Assembly: GCA_035041965.1 (NCBI GenBank)
Contig: JAPYMA010000065.1
Location: 331,176-395,175 of the forward strand
Direction of reading: 5' to 3'
Origin: Anisakis pegreffii
Lineage: Eukaryota > Nematoda > Chromadorea > Rhabditida > Anisakidae
DNA: 64,000 nt
The notes under the pieces are model-generated. The model saw nothing but the letters and a program-made list of their open reading frames with translations, was not told the DNA's origin and did no database searches. Position numbers and translations under genes: made by a program. Shown here in pieces: positions 1 through 12,743 of the stretch (position 1 is the stretch's first letter; each line of letters starts with the position of its first letter).

Positions 1-1252
1 AGAGGTGATATGGCACGATTGCACTATCAAAAGCTAAAAGCGTACAAAAATCATGCAAATCAGTCTGATTCATCAAGCATTTTGATTCTTTCTAGCAACG
101 TTTCACTGCTCATCACTGCATCCATTATCCGTTAAGCAAACACAACAGTCCAAAAGTAAAGGTTACGTAACACTGAATGTGGCTGAAAAATTTAATTCTA
201 AGGAACCACAAATGTTGAGTTTTATAGTGAAATGTTACCGTCACTAAAAATGATGATGTATATTTGATAGAGTCAAATGATTGATCGTTTGAATAGCAGT
301 AGTTGGGGAATCAGCATATTACTTCAAAAAAATGAACCCATAGCCAACCACATTACATTCGCGGCATTCCTTTAGGTTGTTATACAAATATTCTTACGAA
401 TTTCTTATGAAGACATCATAAACTGCAAATAAAAAGAGACGTATCGTTTGCAAGTCAAGAGGGATAAAAACCTACAAAACAGGTTTGGTGCCTGATTTTG
501 CAAATCGCATAGCAATATCTATCACTTATTGGGAGCTGAGTATGCACAACGAAACAGTTCAAAGGATATTTCAAAACAATAATGGTTATGAAAATATTCT
601 CGTTCCCGTTAGAAAAAGTGACCCAATGACCAAGGATATCAGGAATAGATGACAGCTCATGGTTGATAATCTCTAGTAGAGTATTAGAAATCGTGAATTA
701 AAGGTACGAAAGAACACATCTGAGGTTGCATTTGAATATAAAATATAGTTCTGCAAAGCATCGGAGTAAACCAACGCCTTTTCGAGTGAATAATAGTGAA
801 CGACTCGATCAAATACAACACTACTATTGCACCAAGTCATCAACAAATGTGATATTACCAGATCCTCTTGAAAAATTAGCAGAGGTGTCGATTAGTTTTC
901 GACAAATAGCAATCTTTCGAAAAAACTTTATAGTCACATTTTGGATTGTACCTTAAACTCACGCATTCTATGTCAACAAAAAGCAACTGTAGTGAAAAAA
1001 TAATGAATTGAAAGTAAATCTAAATAAAGGCCGAAAGTGAAGTGACCCTTTTAGTGGATAAGCGCTAGTTCACTAAATTCCATTGAAGTAGTCTGAGCGG
1101 TTTTTGGTCAGCAACTCAATTTCACACAAATCTCGATGAAATGTTTTAAGTGAATATTGATGGCAAGTAGAAGATGATGCTTTATAGTTAGTGAATTTAC
1201 TAGTGCAATGGTTTTTGATGAATATAATGAACGAAATGAAGTGATTAGTTAC

Positions 1253-1319
1253 CACGACGTCGTTTCGTTCTTTCCCTCGAACGTCCTCTGTCGTCTTCAC
1301 TCAAATTCTCGGTCGTCAT
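1253..1319 (-). CDS. First coding exon of an RS-rich protein (partial gene)
   Basis: The ATG at 1319-1317 opens 22 codons starting MTTENLSEDDRGRSRERT and continuing K-R-R-R. The exon ends in a good donor (G|GTAACT, donor at 1252-1251). A clean acceptor (GTTGCAG, ending at 1324) lies only 4 nt before the ATG, which suits a trans-splice acceptor or a very short 5' UTR. The acidic then arginine/serine-rich composition resembles the N-terminus of nuclear RNA-binding or splicing proteins; that is inference from composition only. The next exon must begin in phase 1 at lower coordinates. No convincing one was found in positions 1-1250, so the rest of the gene probably lies outside the window. Confidence 0.45.
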
Positions 1320-1324
1320 ACTCC

Positions 1325-4300
1325 TGCAACTCACAATTACAGATCAAGTAAGTGTCCTCTTAAAGCCATAAACATGCATCGATAAGCTAGCATTTAACAC
1401 GCAAGATATGGACGACTATCAAACCAGTTGAAAAAATCGTCCAGAAAACTATGATGCGTACATTACAGAAAAAATTAAGACGATGATTTTCACGTCGCTT
1501 CCACAAACGAGGAACAATATGGCGGAGAGCGAGGAACGTACAGTAGTGATTCGGCTTATCCTCATCGTGACCAAAGATGACAACGGCTAAAATGTGGACC
1601 TTCTTAGGCTTAGGCTAAGGAACGTTTCATCACTCATGAACCTCAAAACCGCGCGAGTATTGTTTTTGTACCGATTCACTTCTTGATCTGTTTCATTCAA
1701 CAATATCCCGTGATGCATTCTATTGCGTAACTAGACGTTGTGAAGTTACTCAAAAACTAAGGAACATCGAAAATTCTCTGTTTTGCAATTTTGGAGAGAT
1801 GAACAAGCTAAAGTGCAACGCAAGCATCATACAAAGACAGAAAACTGGCACAAAAAATTGCGCCTTCATCAATTTGAAATGAATCCGTGCTAATCGACTT
1901 GATTAAATACAACGATAAAATTCTGCACATCGTAAAGTTTTTCTTCAACCCTTTACAAAGGACGCAGCACAAAAAGCGTTAAGCTCTATCGCTTTACACA
2001 TGTTCTTTGCATCAAAAAAAAACATCAAGTTTAATGTTATGATCAAACGAAATGGCAAAACGCTCTTCCATGTTATTTTCTGACCTGATTTTTCGTAGCC
2101 ACTTTTCATACCAATCGAAGTTGATATTTACTAAATCTACGGCTATCAAAATTGTGCCGAAACTTAACCGTTTGGGGAAACAAAACTGACTGAATTGGAA
2201 CCGTTCTAGCGACATAGTGAATACTTCGTGCAGTGAGTCATATTCGCGGATTTCACACTAAATGGCTGCTTAATGATCCGCAATAATAGTAAGAACGAAA
2301 TAAGCAAAAACAGCGTTTTAAGTAAACAGGCATAAATGAAGTGAAGTAGAAAAAGCATGGAAATCAATTAAAGGAAGTGAGAAAAAATCACATTCGTTCG
2401 ATTCATCAAATATTATCACGATATGCAGGTACCTCTAATAATGAGTATTGGATAAGGAAAGCTGAACCTTCACAGGTATACTTTTTATAGCGTAAAATTT
2501 GATCAACTGCAAGTTCAATTTGCAAAGTTTCATTGAGCGGTTATTTTCGACAATGCTCTTGCTGAAACTTGCTTTCGTCTTTGAAGTTGTTTTCGCAAAG
2601 AACTGAATTGAACCAGAAACGGATGTTTCTGCATTACAACTATGTGTTGGAATGTAGTTGAGTGAATGGACGTTGAATGGACGAATTCAGTAAGAATAAA
2701 ACTGAGATGATGCTTTTTTGTGGCATCGAATGGATGATGCGTGAATGAAAAGCAGCAGTCAGTGCTCATGAAATGACTGCTGCTTAAGTAAAGCTTATTG
2801 CTGAGGCGTTAAGCAACGCCGACCGACGATGATAAACGTTAAGCAACGAATGGAAACCATTTTATCGTACATTTGAATCGTATTCTTTCTTTGGATACTT
2901 GAACACGAATAAACACAGTTTCTTACGATAAATACATTGTGTTGAGCTATTACTAAATGCGTTCGGACGAACGCTTCTTCAGCAAAGAGAATCACCTCTG
3001 TTGGGCAGAATCGCCTCTGCTCAGTAAAAAGCTTCTCTGCTGAACACCGAAAAGATGTTGAATTGGTCAAATATAAGAATGCTTTGTCAGTTCCGAAAGC
3101 AATCTTCAGGCACCATAAGTAATATTGAATTTTTAAGGTATAACGATATGGGCAAGAACAGCAGATGAAACTGCTGGTATCGTTGTAGACAAATCATCGT
3201 ATCGACGAAGTAAGAAATACGCTCAAAAAATTATTTCCTTTTGAGATTTCTTCTGCCTTTTCCACATCATAAAAACGTTTTTTGATCTTCTGAAAAGAAT
3301 TTCGCTATCTTTTTCGAGAAATATTTCTCGAAAACTCGAGAACATATGTGACCTCACAGACCAAATTGATTGCGAAAGAAGTATAGCTGATCATTAACAG
3401 ATTGTAAGATCGGCGTAGACGAGAGTTGTTACCGAAAACTGACCTGTGACTAATTCGGCGACAGAGTGCTAAAAATGGCATTCATAGAAAGGTGGTAATT
3501 AATCTTACAGTCGTCAGTGCTGTCTGTTATAAGAAAGTATGCGCTCGTTCACTTATGAAAGTGTAAAAGAATGACGCATCCTTAGATCATCGATCACACC
3601 GCATTCACAGTCAGTGACCTTTGTCCACCATCATTATAGGAACATTAAATGATCATTTGGTTGAGATATCGATGAAACGTAATTCTCTACAACTTGATTG
3701 ATGCACGCATAATCCAGTTTACATATTCATATACGCATAATTCTATGTATGCATCAGGAATTTGGTCATCATATATGTTCGCTATGTTATCAAAATGTGA
3801 TGTCGATGAGATGGTTGATTTATTCAAAGCATTCCTAGACGATCAGAGATTGTGGTAAACGATATCAAATGGCTTATGAAATTATAAAATACCAACTCAT
3901 TTGGGAAAGGGTATCCGGTTGTTTAGACTAACGGAATCACAAACGAATCAAAGCTAACGTTTACAGAGCAAAGAGGAACTGATAACTTCCGAGTGTTTAT
4001 TTGAAAATAGCTACAGCATTACACTTCAGGAAGAAATCGAAAATTCTGTTGTGCATTCTTATTGTCAGGAAAATTTCATGCATGAAACAACTTCAAACAT
4101 GCTGCGCATTAAACTATTCATAGAAGAGAAGTTGAATTCGAGAATCTTGCATTTCAGCATAGAAGAAAATATCTCGATAGGCCATATAAGGAGCAAAAAA
4201 TTAACACGAGAGAAATTAATCGAGCAGCTTCAGGTATCCACTAGTAAACAGATGAATTGAGGCGCAAGAAAAGTAACGCAAAATGGTTTAATTGACGGAA

Positions 4301-7300
4301 AAAACATCCACAAAAATGTACTTCTCGTAAATATGCGGTCACTGACCAGTGGTCAAATGTGAACTGAGGAATGCATATATGTGTTGCAATTACACTGACG
4401 GATGATGATCATGTGAAGGAGGTTTGTCACTATCAAAATATTGCGCATCATTTCTTGAATGCTAACTAGCATCTTCTCGCAGTTTGATGTCGTCAGTAAG
4501 TCCATAACAATTCAGGAAACGACGTGATGAAAAGTCAGTCGAATATTGATACACATTAGCTTATTATGCTAATTTCACTGTCATGAATTCTCACGAGACT
4601 GTGTATATGCGTGCTGAAAGGGTCAATATCTTTTAGGATTGATGCAGCATCCGTTAGATTTATTGGTCAGATTAACGAAGTGAGAGTAAATGAATGCTAT
4701 GAAATTCGTAAGGCGATTATCAGCTTTCTGGGTTGGATAATCTCAAAAGCTCATCACAGAGGAATCAACAACCAATGAAAGATACAGTTGTTATTTCAGT
4801 GAAGCTACAGTCAGGTTACGAAAAGAATTCCACACTAACTTCTGATTCCATACCGTTTGAAATTAAATTTGAGTAATCATAACTCTAGACATCGGTTACA
4901 TTAGCATGGTCTTTCTTCTTTGACCTTCTCATACGAATCTACCACGATCATAAATAGACGCACAGTTCAATTCGCTAATCATTGGTTCGTCAAAAAATGT
5001 CGCACTCATTCCGATTGTACTTTTTCATTGCCATTCTAATGTCGATCTGAAATGAAAGCTGCGCTATAGCAAAGGATTTTGAAAAGTGACCTAAGCCTGG
5101 AGGAAATGTTGCTCAAATCAACAACATACATTAATGCGTTCGATGTGAAAATATGTTTATGCCCTTTAGGGCATTCACAATTGTTTATTAAAGGACAGAT
5201 GCTTAGCGACGATTAGGTTCACATCCGTAATCCTCTCATTCAGCATTCATAGATTATCATCACTTGAGCAACAGACAGTGCTAATCGGTAGCTTCATTCG
5301 TGATTAACACTCAACAGATAACGCTGTTTGCATATCCGATAAACTTTATACGATCTCAGTGAGCAGTACTCATTCTCGCACCCAATAACTTTCAATCTGC
5401 TTAACATTATGAGGGAGGGAAATAGCTGCCAGTGTTACATCCAAGAATCTAGCTAATAAATCAGCGATTACATATTTGTATAATACAATACTGCCGTTTC
5501 CTAGTAAACAAATATATCAATGAACAATTTGCATACTGCTTAGTCATATATGAAAGAGGATGCATCTTTATAAATTAAGATATAAATAAAGAATTGCAAC
5601 GATTAGGCTCGAATCAAGTCGAGCAAAAATTTTGAGTGGTGATCATAACCTCAGAAATCCAACGATATGCAGTTTTGGAATTGTGCAAGCATTGTTGGTA
5701 AATGGGAAAGTGTCGAACTAAAAGGAGCTTCCGAAGGCCATTTTAGAAGTGTGAAAGGATGTGCATGAAAATGTTTCATAAATAATGCAACCTTTACGTC
5801 ATGGTTGAAGCAATTTTAGTGTGTTCAGCGAAATGAAATGTTAACGATTCGCGGTGAATATTTATGAGGAAAGCATTATCGCGATTCGCGATTGTCATTC
5901 ATTAGACATTATTGCATACATTTACATTTGGATAGAACACGATCTATGCATTCGTTTTACTTTCGAATCAAACTTGTACTTGTTTTGTTGCATTTGAATC
6001 AACAGAACAGATGTCATCAAAAAAGACTTTTTTAAAACAGAACGTTGAATCATAACGGAATATCATCGGATTAAACAGGTGATCAGCACCGAAGTGAGTG
6101 GAAAATGCGACAATTTAGTTTCTTTTCGATACCTTGCATCAGTCGTTTCCGAACTGTATTTGAAGTACACAAAGCCCAAACGTGTTCGAACATTATTACT
6201 TCAGATTGCTGACGATTTTTATTGGCAACATTCTTGCATTTCGACAAAAAGGAGCCAACCAATCGTTTATAATCAAAACGCTTTTTCTTTAAATGAGAAC
6301 AATAAATTTACCCATCATAGACAGATTGCTCAAAGATAATTGTTCACTAATCATCATCGTCTAATGAAAATCCAAAAAAATCCATAAAACAATTAGGTGT
6401 ATACATTGAAATGAAGACAATGATGAAGTGGACGGTGCACATCTGTTATGGCATCAGTTAAGGACGAACGACATCGATCATGATGTGTCCATTCATTGTC
6501 CACTGCCCTACGAGGTGAAAGGTCAACCAGTCAACGAACAAACGCTCCGATAGGAAACCTTTTCTTGTTGTTAATGCAATTAAATCGTTTGCATGAAACA
6601 CTGACGACATACGACACCTAATTATTCAACAACGTTTCGAATGGTGTCTAAAACAAACAGTTGCTTGAATTCTCGCAAAATGTTAATTGGCAATTGGAAC
6701 GGCAATGGCTCGGCATTGCGCTCAGCACCAGCAGAACATAAACAAATATCCATTGCACACATCACAAACTCACTCGATTGCATCCAATTAACGTTTCATA
6801 AAGCAAACATAATCCGATAAAGATATCACAAACCATTCACACCATTGTTAACTATTACATATTTACCGCAAAATCGCTGCTCTCGAGCCAATTCAAATAC
6901 GAATGCGAAACGAAAGGAGATTATCACGTAACAACATGAAAGGGATCGTCGGCATCATTGCATTGCAACCCGAAAGTGAAATGTATCATTGCCTAGAAAT
7001 GGAATGCTTATGGCGGCGGCGGCGGCGTTAACATATCCCTTCAAATCATCACATTGCGAGAATTTTTCAACAGCAACTGCGCCGAAATGATCTCCGCTGG
7101 TGGGCAAAATTAATTTTGTACATGACATGATCGAAGTACAAAAAACGCAATTTCCATTAACGGGTGATCGAATTGATTGCATTAATTGTGCGCCATTCAA
7201 CGGCACTCTGCTCGGTCGGCATTTCTCTTTTGCGTTCGGATAAGACGCAAACAAGATTCCCACGATCAAAGAGGGCTTCTTATCGGCTGAGAGATCACTA

Positions 7301-8310
7301 AATCTTTCCTTAATTAGATTTTATAATGCAATCTCAAGACCAGCAACATAACTTATGCACATTCAAAGATGAGTATTCCATTGACCTAAGCGAACATCAC
7401 ATCAATAAATCATTTCGCTACGTCAAAAATCGGTTTCACATCATGTATTTAGTGTGAAAGTGAGAACTTTTTTTGAAAAAAAATTCTTTGTAGAGCAAAA
7501 AAACAGTATCGAGCATGTTTGGATTGGACGATAACAGTGTGATTTTCCATAGCTAGACAATATCCGCATTAAAAATGCTTGAATGAAATGCTTTTTTTCC
7601 ATTGCATCGTAACCTATTACTTATAAATTATTGCCATTGAGTTTATTCCTACACGTAACTACACGTAATCATTAAGTTCGATTATGCTACTCGGCTGCGT
7701 GTCATTTTACGGAAACAGATCTTTCTAACGAATGTGGAAAGTTTCTTGCGATAGGTACGATAGTTGAATGCGTTTCATTCAGTTCATCGTTGACATCTTT
7801 ATTTGTTAATGCGTGAGGAACCGTGGTGAGTGACAGTTTGATGGAAAACTGTCAGTTCAGTGCAATTCCGTCCTTAGTCTGTACTCGATTCTCATGCAAT
7901 AATAATCACTTTACCAATACCATAAAGGAATGCCGTTAAGAACAGATAACAATGCATATCAAAACAAAGCAAAAAGAGATTTAACGTTGACGATATTTAC
8001 AATTGATGATGAATGCGCGACTATTTACATTTTCATCCCACTTCTTTGCCATTCCCCATCAAAAGAAGATTTTCTGTTCTCACGTTTCGATGACAAAATA
8101 GTTTTTGTTAAAATTTATCAGGTATCCTATGTATGCTTACTAGTGATTTCCTCAACCATTTTTCATGAGCAATATGTGTATGCATCCTGGATTACATCAT
8201 AACACTCACTTATTCGTCTTCAAATGAATTGACCAAGAGTCAATGACCAGAGTGGGATGACTGCTAGAAAATTAGATCATGATGAAGCGAGAGTATTGAA
8301 AAGCTGGAAA
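1325..8310. other. Stretch with no supportable gene
   Basis: About 7 kb of AT-rich sequence. Open frames here are short (at most about 100 codons), lack splice context and have no recognisable domains. One GC-rich patch (6955-7269) holds a run of GGC triplets at about 7014-7029. It gives an alanine run in a plus frame starting at ATG 7012 and in a 104-codon minus frame, but neither has good splice sites. Probably intergenic or large-intron DNA. Confidence 0.5.
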
Positions 8311-8352
8311 TTCAAAGAATCATATTTACAAGTGAGGAAGATGAACAGTGGA

Positions 8353-8577
8353 TCATTTGAATGCTTGCTGCTGTAACATTTGTAGGTAACGCATTCTCTC
8401 TTTTTTCACACTTTCCTTCCAGCTGTCCGGAATCAACGAGATGTTCGGTAGGGTATCGTAATCGTTGAAGTAATCGATCAGCTCGTGCTCCTTCACTTCT
8501 TCGGGTGTCGGTGGTCGACAGAAACACACAGCCACCAGTAACGATCCAACAACCAACAGTACACAGAATGATCGCAT
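8353..8577 (-). CDS. Small secreted peptide, 74 aa
   Basis: Complete open frame from ATG 8577 to TGA 8353. Residues 1-20 (MRSFCVLLVVGSLLVAVCFC) are a textbook signal peptide: short n-region with one Arg, Val/Leu core, small or Cys residues before the likely cleavage ahead of RPPTPEEV. The mature part (about 54 aa) is charged, has no cysteine, and ends in a Gln-rich segment (LQMLQQQAFK). An acceptor TTATTGTTTTAG ends at 8590, 12 nt before the ATG, consistent with trans-splicing or a 5' UTR intron. An upstream ATG at 8585 opens an overlapping out-of-frame ORF of about 31 codons, which could lower translation. Likely secreted; family not recognised. It could be a neuropeptide-like or effector-type peptide, but no dibasic processing pattern supports the former. 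Confidence 0.6.
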   Translation of the reverse strand: MRSFCVLLVVGSLLVAVCFCRPPTPEEVKEHELIDYFNDYDTLPNISLIPDSWKESVKKERMRYLQMLQQQAFK

Positions 8578-8590
8578 TTTATCATTTATC

Positions 8591-11340
8591 TAAAACAATA
8601 AACGATAATCTCGATAATCGGATGATCAAAAAGGATTGTAGAAGGTGAATCTGGTTCATTAATGTATGATGGATCGGTGAAGTAAAATGAGAAAATAAGG
8701 AAATGTTGATACGCAAATTGAAAGTCAAGCTCATCCTAAAGAATTGTTCCGTATAGTCTGTCATTAAGCAGACTGGAAGACTATAAGAGACAATTCATTA
8801 TTAAACCGATATTATTTCCAGTTTTTCATCAGTTGAAGCATGAAAAACGTTATGCGACAGTACCGAACGACCGCCACTTCAAAAATCACATTTGCAAATG
8901 TCGAAAGAATAGCAGAAAGTTTAATGGATTCATTAAAATCCTCAGGATAGAACTCATAGAAATCACTGCAAATGAGTCTCTCGTGATGCTATGAGAGGAT
9001 TTGAGAGTAATTCAATCGAGAATATTAGCAAAATTTGGCACAGTCGAGAACTAACTTCATTAAATGGACCTACTGAATCAACCGAAGACAGTTTATGCGA
9101 CCAGCTGGAATGTGTGGCTGAGTGAGGGAAACAATTTATGGATTCGTACTGAAGTAAATTCAATTGAATTGACAGCTTAAGAAACGAGTTCTTCCAATTT
9201 TTGTGTACAACAAAAACGTGGTCCATTAAACACAATCCTCTTACTTTGTCAATATGAGATTATGAACTTTCATCATTTTGTGATGAAATTATGAAACACT
9301 CATGCTATATTTCACTCTTATATGGCAGTTTACTGGTTAGTTTGCGAGGGGTGTACAAAAAAAGATGGAGCAATTTTGGAATGGTGAAATTCGACGAATT
9401 TTGACAGCAACGAGCCATACACTGCACAACGGGTAAGATAATCAATTTTTCACGTCAGAAACAACACAGAGATATTCTTTTTGTTTTGAGTAACGATGGG
9501 AACAAGTAAAACGGACTGAGCCGTTTCAAGTGATTATTCACGGTAAATTTGTGCCTTTGACAAGATTTAATAGCGTAAATCAGTCCAGTGACAACCAACC
9601 CAAAAGGCCCCTCCAAGCAAACTCTTCCGCGTTACACGAGTGTTCCTGCTCTATCCATAAAATTAAAAAATTACTCACTTGTCAACAGTCGACACGCACT
9701 TCCTTCCAGATTCTCTGCGCAATAAACGACCACAATAAACGAAGTCTTTGTCCAATTCAAATCCAATATCTTCAACGAACCTTCAAAAAAGCTGTTTGAC
9801 TATCGGTTCAGTGTATGTAATTATTTGTAAACGAGAGAATTAGAGATTCTCAAAGCAATAATAAGGTGTAAAAAAGAAAATTAGTACGAGTAATGGGAGA
9901 GATGTGAAATGAGCAGAAGATGTTCGTTCGTCAACGAATGAATATTTCTTCGGTCAATGATGATTTAATATTTACATCGTTCTTCATTCATTCAATCACC
10001 CATTCATCTGCGTTTGCAATGAACAATTCGATGGGTGAATGGCAGATGCGGCGGCTACTGATCATATTGACAAATGCACGCTAAAAACTCAGCAATTCAT
10101 TGAAAACTCGTTTCTTATTGCTCTTTTCTTCACCAACAACAATGACATTATCAATAATCATTATTATGATTACACTAATGATAACGATAAAAATGATTAT
10201 TATAATAATAATTATAACAATGACAATAATCAACACAATAATAATGATCATTTTAATGATCAAAACGATTAACCACATCGAACACGAATACGCGAAAAAC
10301 ATTTCAGTACCTTTGAAGTAATGTTATTAAGAGGAATTTGAAATGAGCAATTCTCATCTCACTTTGCCAGCGAGCATCTGCTAGCTGAAAAAAAAAGGTA
10401 AAAGCGGTTCAGCATCTTAAAATTTGACATTCATAAAAAGTATGAAAAAAATGCGTTTTGTGTATTCTTTAACAACTCGCGAATGTGAAGTATAAATTTG
10501 GTGTACAATTCACTCCGTTTTCGAACGATCATTTGAGTGTTTTCTTCAACATATTCAATTGACTGACTAATTTGATGATTTACTTATTGTTAGCGCAATT
10601 TCAATTCCGAATGAAACTTTCACTGGTGAGTGTGATCGTTTCGGATCATCGACCATCAAACTTACATGATCACCACCGTCCAGAAGAAACCAATACCAAG
10701 GTAACCATTCGGCAAAAAGGCGTAGAACGAAAAAACAAGCCTTTCATGGGAAAAAAATTAAATTCCTAACGGTAAACAGAATCGAAGTATTAGTTTCCAT
10801 AATGAACCTAGTTGCAAAAAGACTCAAGGATAACGTGATCAGTGAAGTGAATATTGCAGAGAGTTGAAGAACAGCTATTCGTTCTTCAATGTACCTAATT
10901 GAAACTTCTCATCTTGTCATGTTTCATGACTACTCAAATGTACTGTAGGATGGTCGGGCGTAGAATGTTTAACTATCCACTGGAAGAAGGCATAACTCAG
11001 CTGAATGATCTCTTGGGTCGTCAGAACATAAAAATTTAAGAATGGTAGAAGCAAAAATATGCGAAAAAAATGGTAGGAATGCACATTACTCTTAGGAATG
11101 CGATGAGAAATTGAAATGTGTTCCCACATTCGCTCAACTGATACGAAATCGTTGAATTCATGTGACACTGCATAAAATATTTTCGTTATGATATAATGAT
11201 TGACGACATTAAAATGATGCTCTGTCTAGTTCGTCGTTCTCATATGCATATAAAACACACACGAAAGAAGAGATGCACTTAATGCATCACATCGGGGAAT
11301 TGATGATGGAGGAATGATATTGAAACGACTTTTTTTCTGA
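8591..11340. other. Stretch with no supportable gene
   Basis: Short open frames only. A possible short minus first exon sits at about 9250-9285 (ATG followed by a GTAAGAG donor) but has no partner. Contains the ATN-rich low-complexity tract listed separately. Confidence 0.4.
10135..10268. repeat. Low-complexity AT/trinucleotide-like tract
   Basis: Degenerate run of AAT/ATT/GAT triplets (for example TATTATGATTACACTAATGA, then repeated ATAATAAT). All three open frames that cross it (two plus, one minus) are low-complexity Asn/Asp or Ile/Met runs and are artefacts of the repeat. Confidence 0.8.
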
Positions 11341-11344
11341 TCAG

Positions 11345-11556
11345 CCGCAAATTATATGCTGTTCGAAACAAAGCGCATTTCATCCGAAAGGCGTCATGTT
11401 TTAAGTATTCCCAGCTTAGTCGAACACTCACTACTGGTTGTGCTATCGGCTTTCAGCGCACATTCGCATCCTCTCGGCACATATCATGAATCAGCCCATT
11501 TTGAGGCCGAATATTTTCCGTCCGTAAAGATTTTTGATTATGATGCCGGAAACTGA
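11345..11556 (+). CDS. Candidate internal or terminal exon, unknown protein
   Basis: A T-rich acceptor (TTTTTTTCTGATCAG, ending 11344) is followed by an open frame in phase 1. It reads ANYMLFETKRISSERRHVLS, then a short hydrophobic stretch and a His/Glu-rich end. A donor TCC|GTAAAG occurs after 59 codons (exon end 11523); otherwise the frame stops at 11556. Composition is more balanced than the surrounding DNA. No family recognised and no linked exon was found, so this may be chance. Confidence 0.25.
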
Positions 11557-12743
11557 TCACTTCATATTTTTGACTTGCTACAATTTTATTCATTGATGTG
11601 CAACATAACTGTGTCTGCTCACAATCAGTAGATTATTATGACTGCTTTCAATCGCTACAAAGTATATGCACTTACGTCTAATGTTTTCATCGTTTTCGAA
11701 TCATATTAATCGTGATGTCCGAAAATACGAAAACAGACCTAATGACACCAAAAATACCAAAAAAAGAAATATTTGTTGCTTGCATGTAATTTATAAACTG
11801 ATTATACGTCCTATGACAGATGCTATTATTGTTAAAGATTTCATTAGCTTTTACTGTCACTATACGGTGACCACAGTATCGTGTTTTGCCTCACAGTCAA
11901 AGACGAATCGTTCAGCCAGTTTCACCTTCTCATAAATTTTTTGATATCGAGTTGATCATTTCTTATAATATATTAATAGATTTTATTCCACAAAGCTTCA
12001 AAACTAAAACATTGACATTTTCAGAAGGATTTTAAAAAATAAATAAAATAGGCATAAACATAAACACCAAACAGTAATGCATGAAAACGCAAGTGTGTAT
12101 AATAATAGAATGAAATGCTGATTACACGTCTAGGTTGATCGTGGTATCGAAATTTTTATATAATGTAAGACTTTATCGAATAGTGCATGAAATTCTAAAT
12201 TTTTATCAAATTTCCGCGATTTCAATCAAAAGTAATCGTAATGGATGACAGGTTGAAAAATTGTATGTGTTTTCACAAGTGATCAGAATGTCAAACATGA
12301 GGAATACATCAGAGCTATCACTCACGTGATTTTCAGCAAACTGAAATGGAACGAATCAAATTTGAGCTAATGCAAATTCATCAAAATTTCATTTTTAAAA
12401 AAATCCCTCCAGAAACAGTTCCCTAATCATTGGCGAGTAATGCAACAAGAGGCAAAATGCTTAAATTAAACGATCGCCAATGATAATTCAGGCTTAATCA
12501 CTGCTCACTGCTTGCTGCTAACAAATTATTGACAAATCACATCGATGAAAGCGAATAAAAGGGAAATATGAATGGGATGAGATGGTAAGCATCAGACGTG
12601 ATAACATCTACACACTGAACCAGTCAAGACTCGAGTTCAGTTCTGACAGCTGCATTCATCAGCTGAATGCCGCTCACGTGCCCATACAATAACCTAGCCA
12701 CAGCAGATAGACTGGATATTGAAAGCGTATTGTTGTTGATAAT

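Noticed and set aside
6955..7269. 104-codon minus ORF with an alanine run
   Set aside because: The alanine run is a GGC triplet repeat; no splice sites or start context support it.
10039..10321. Asn/Asp- and Ile/Met-rich open frames on both strands
   Set aside because: All arise from the ATN low-complexity tract; no splice context.
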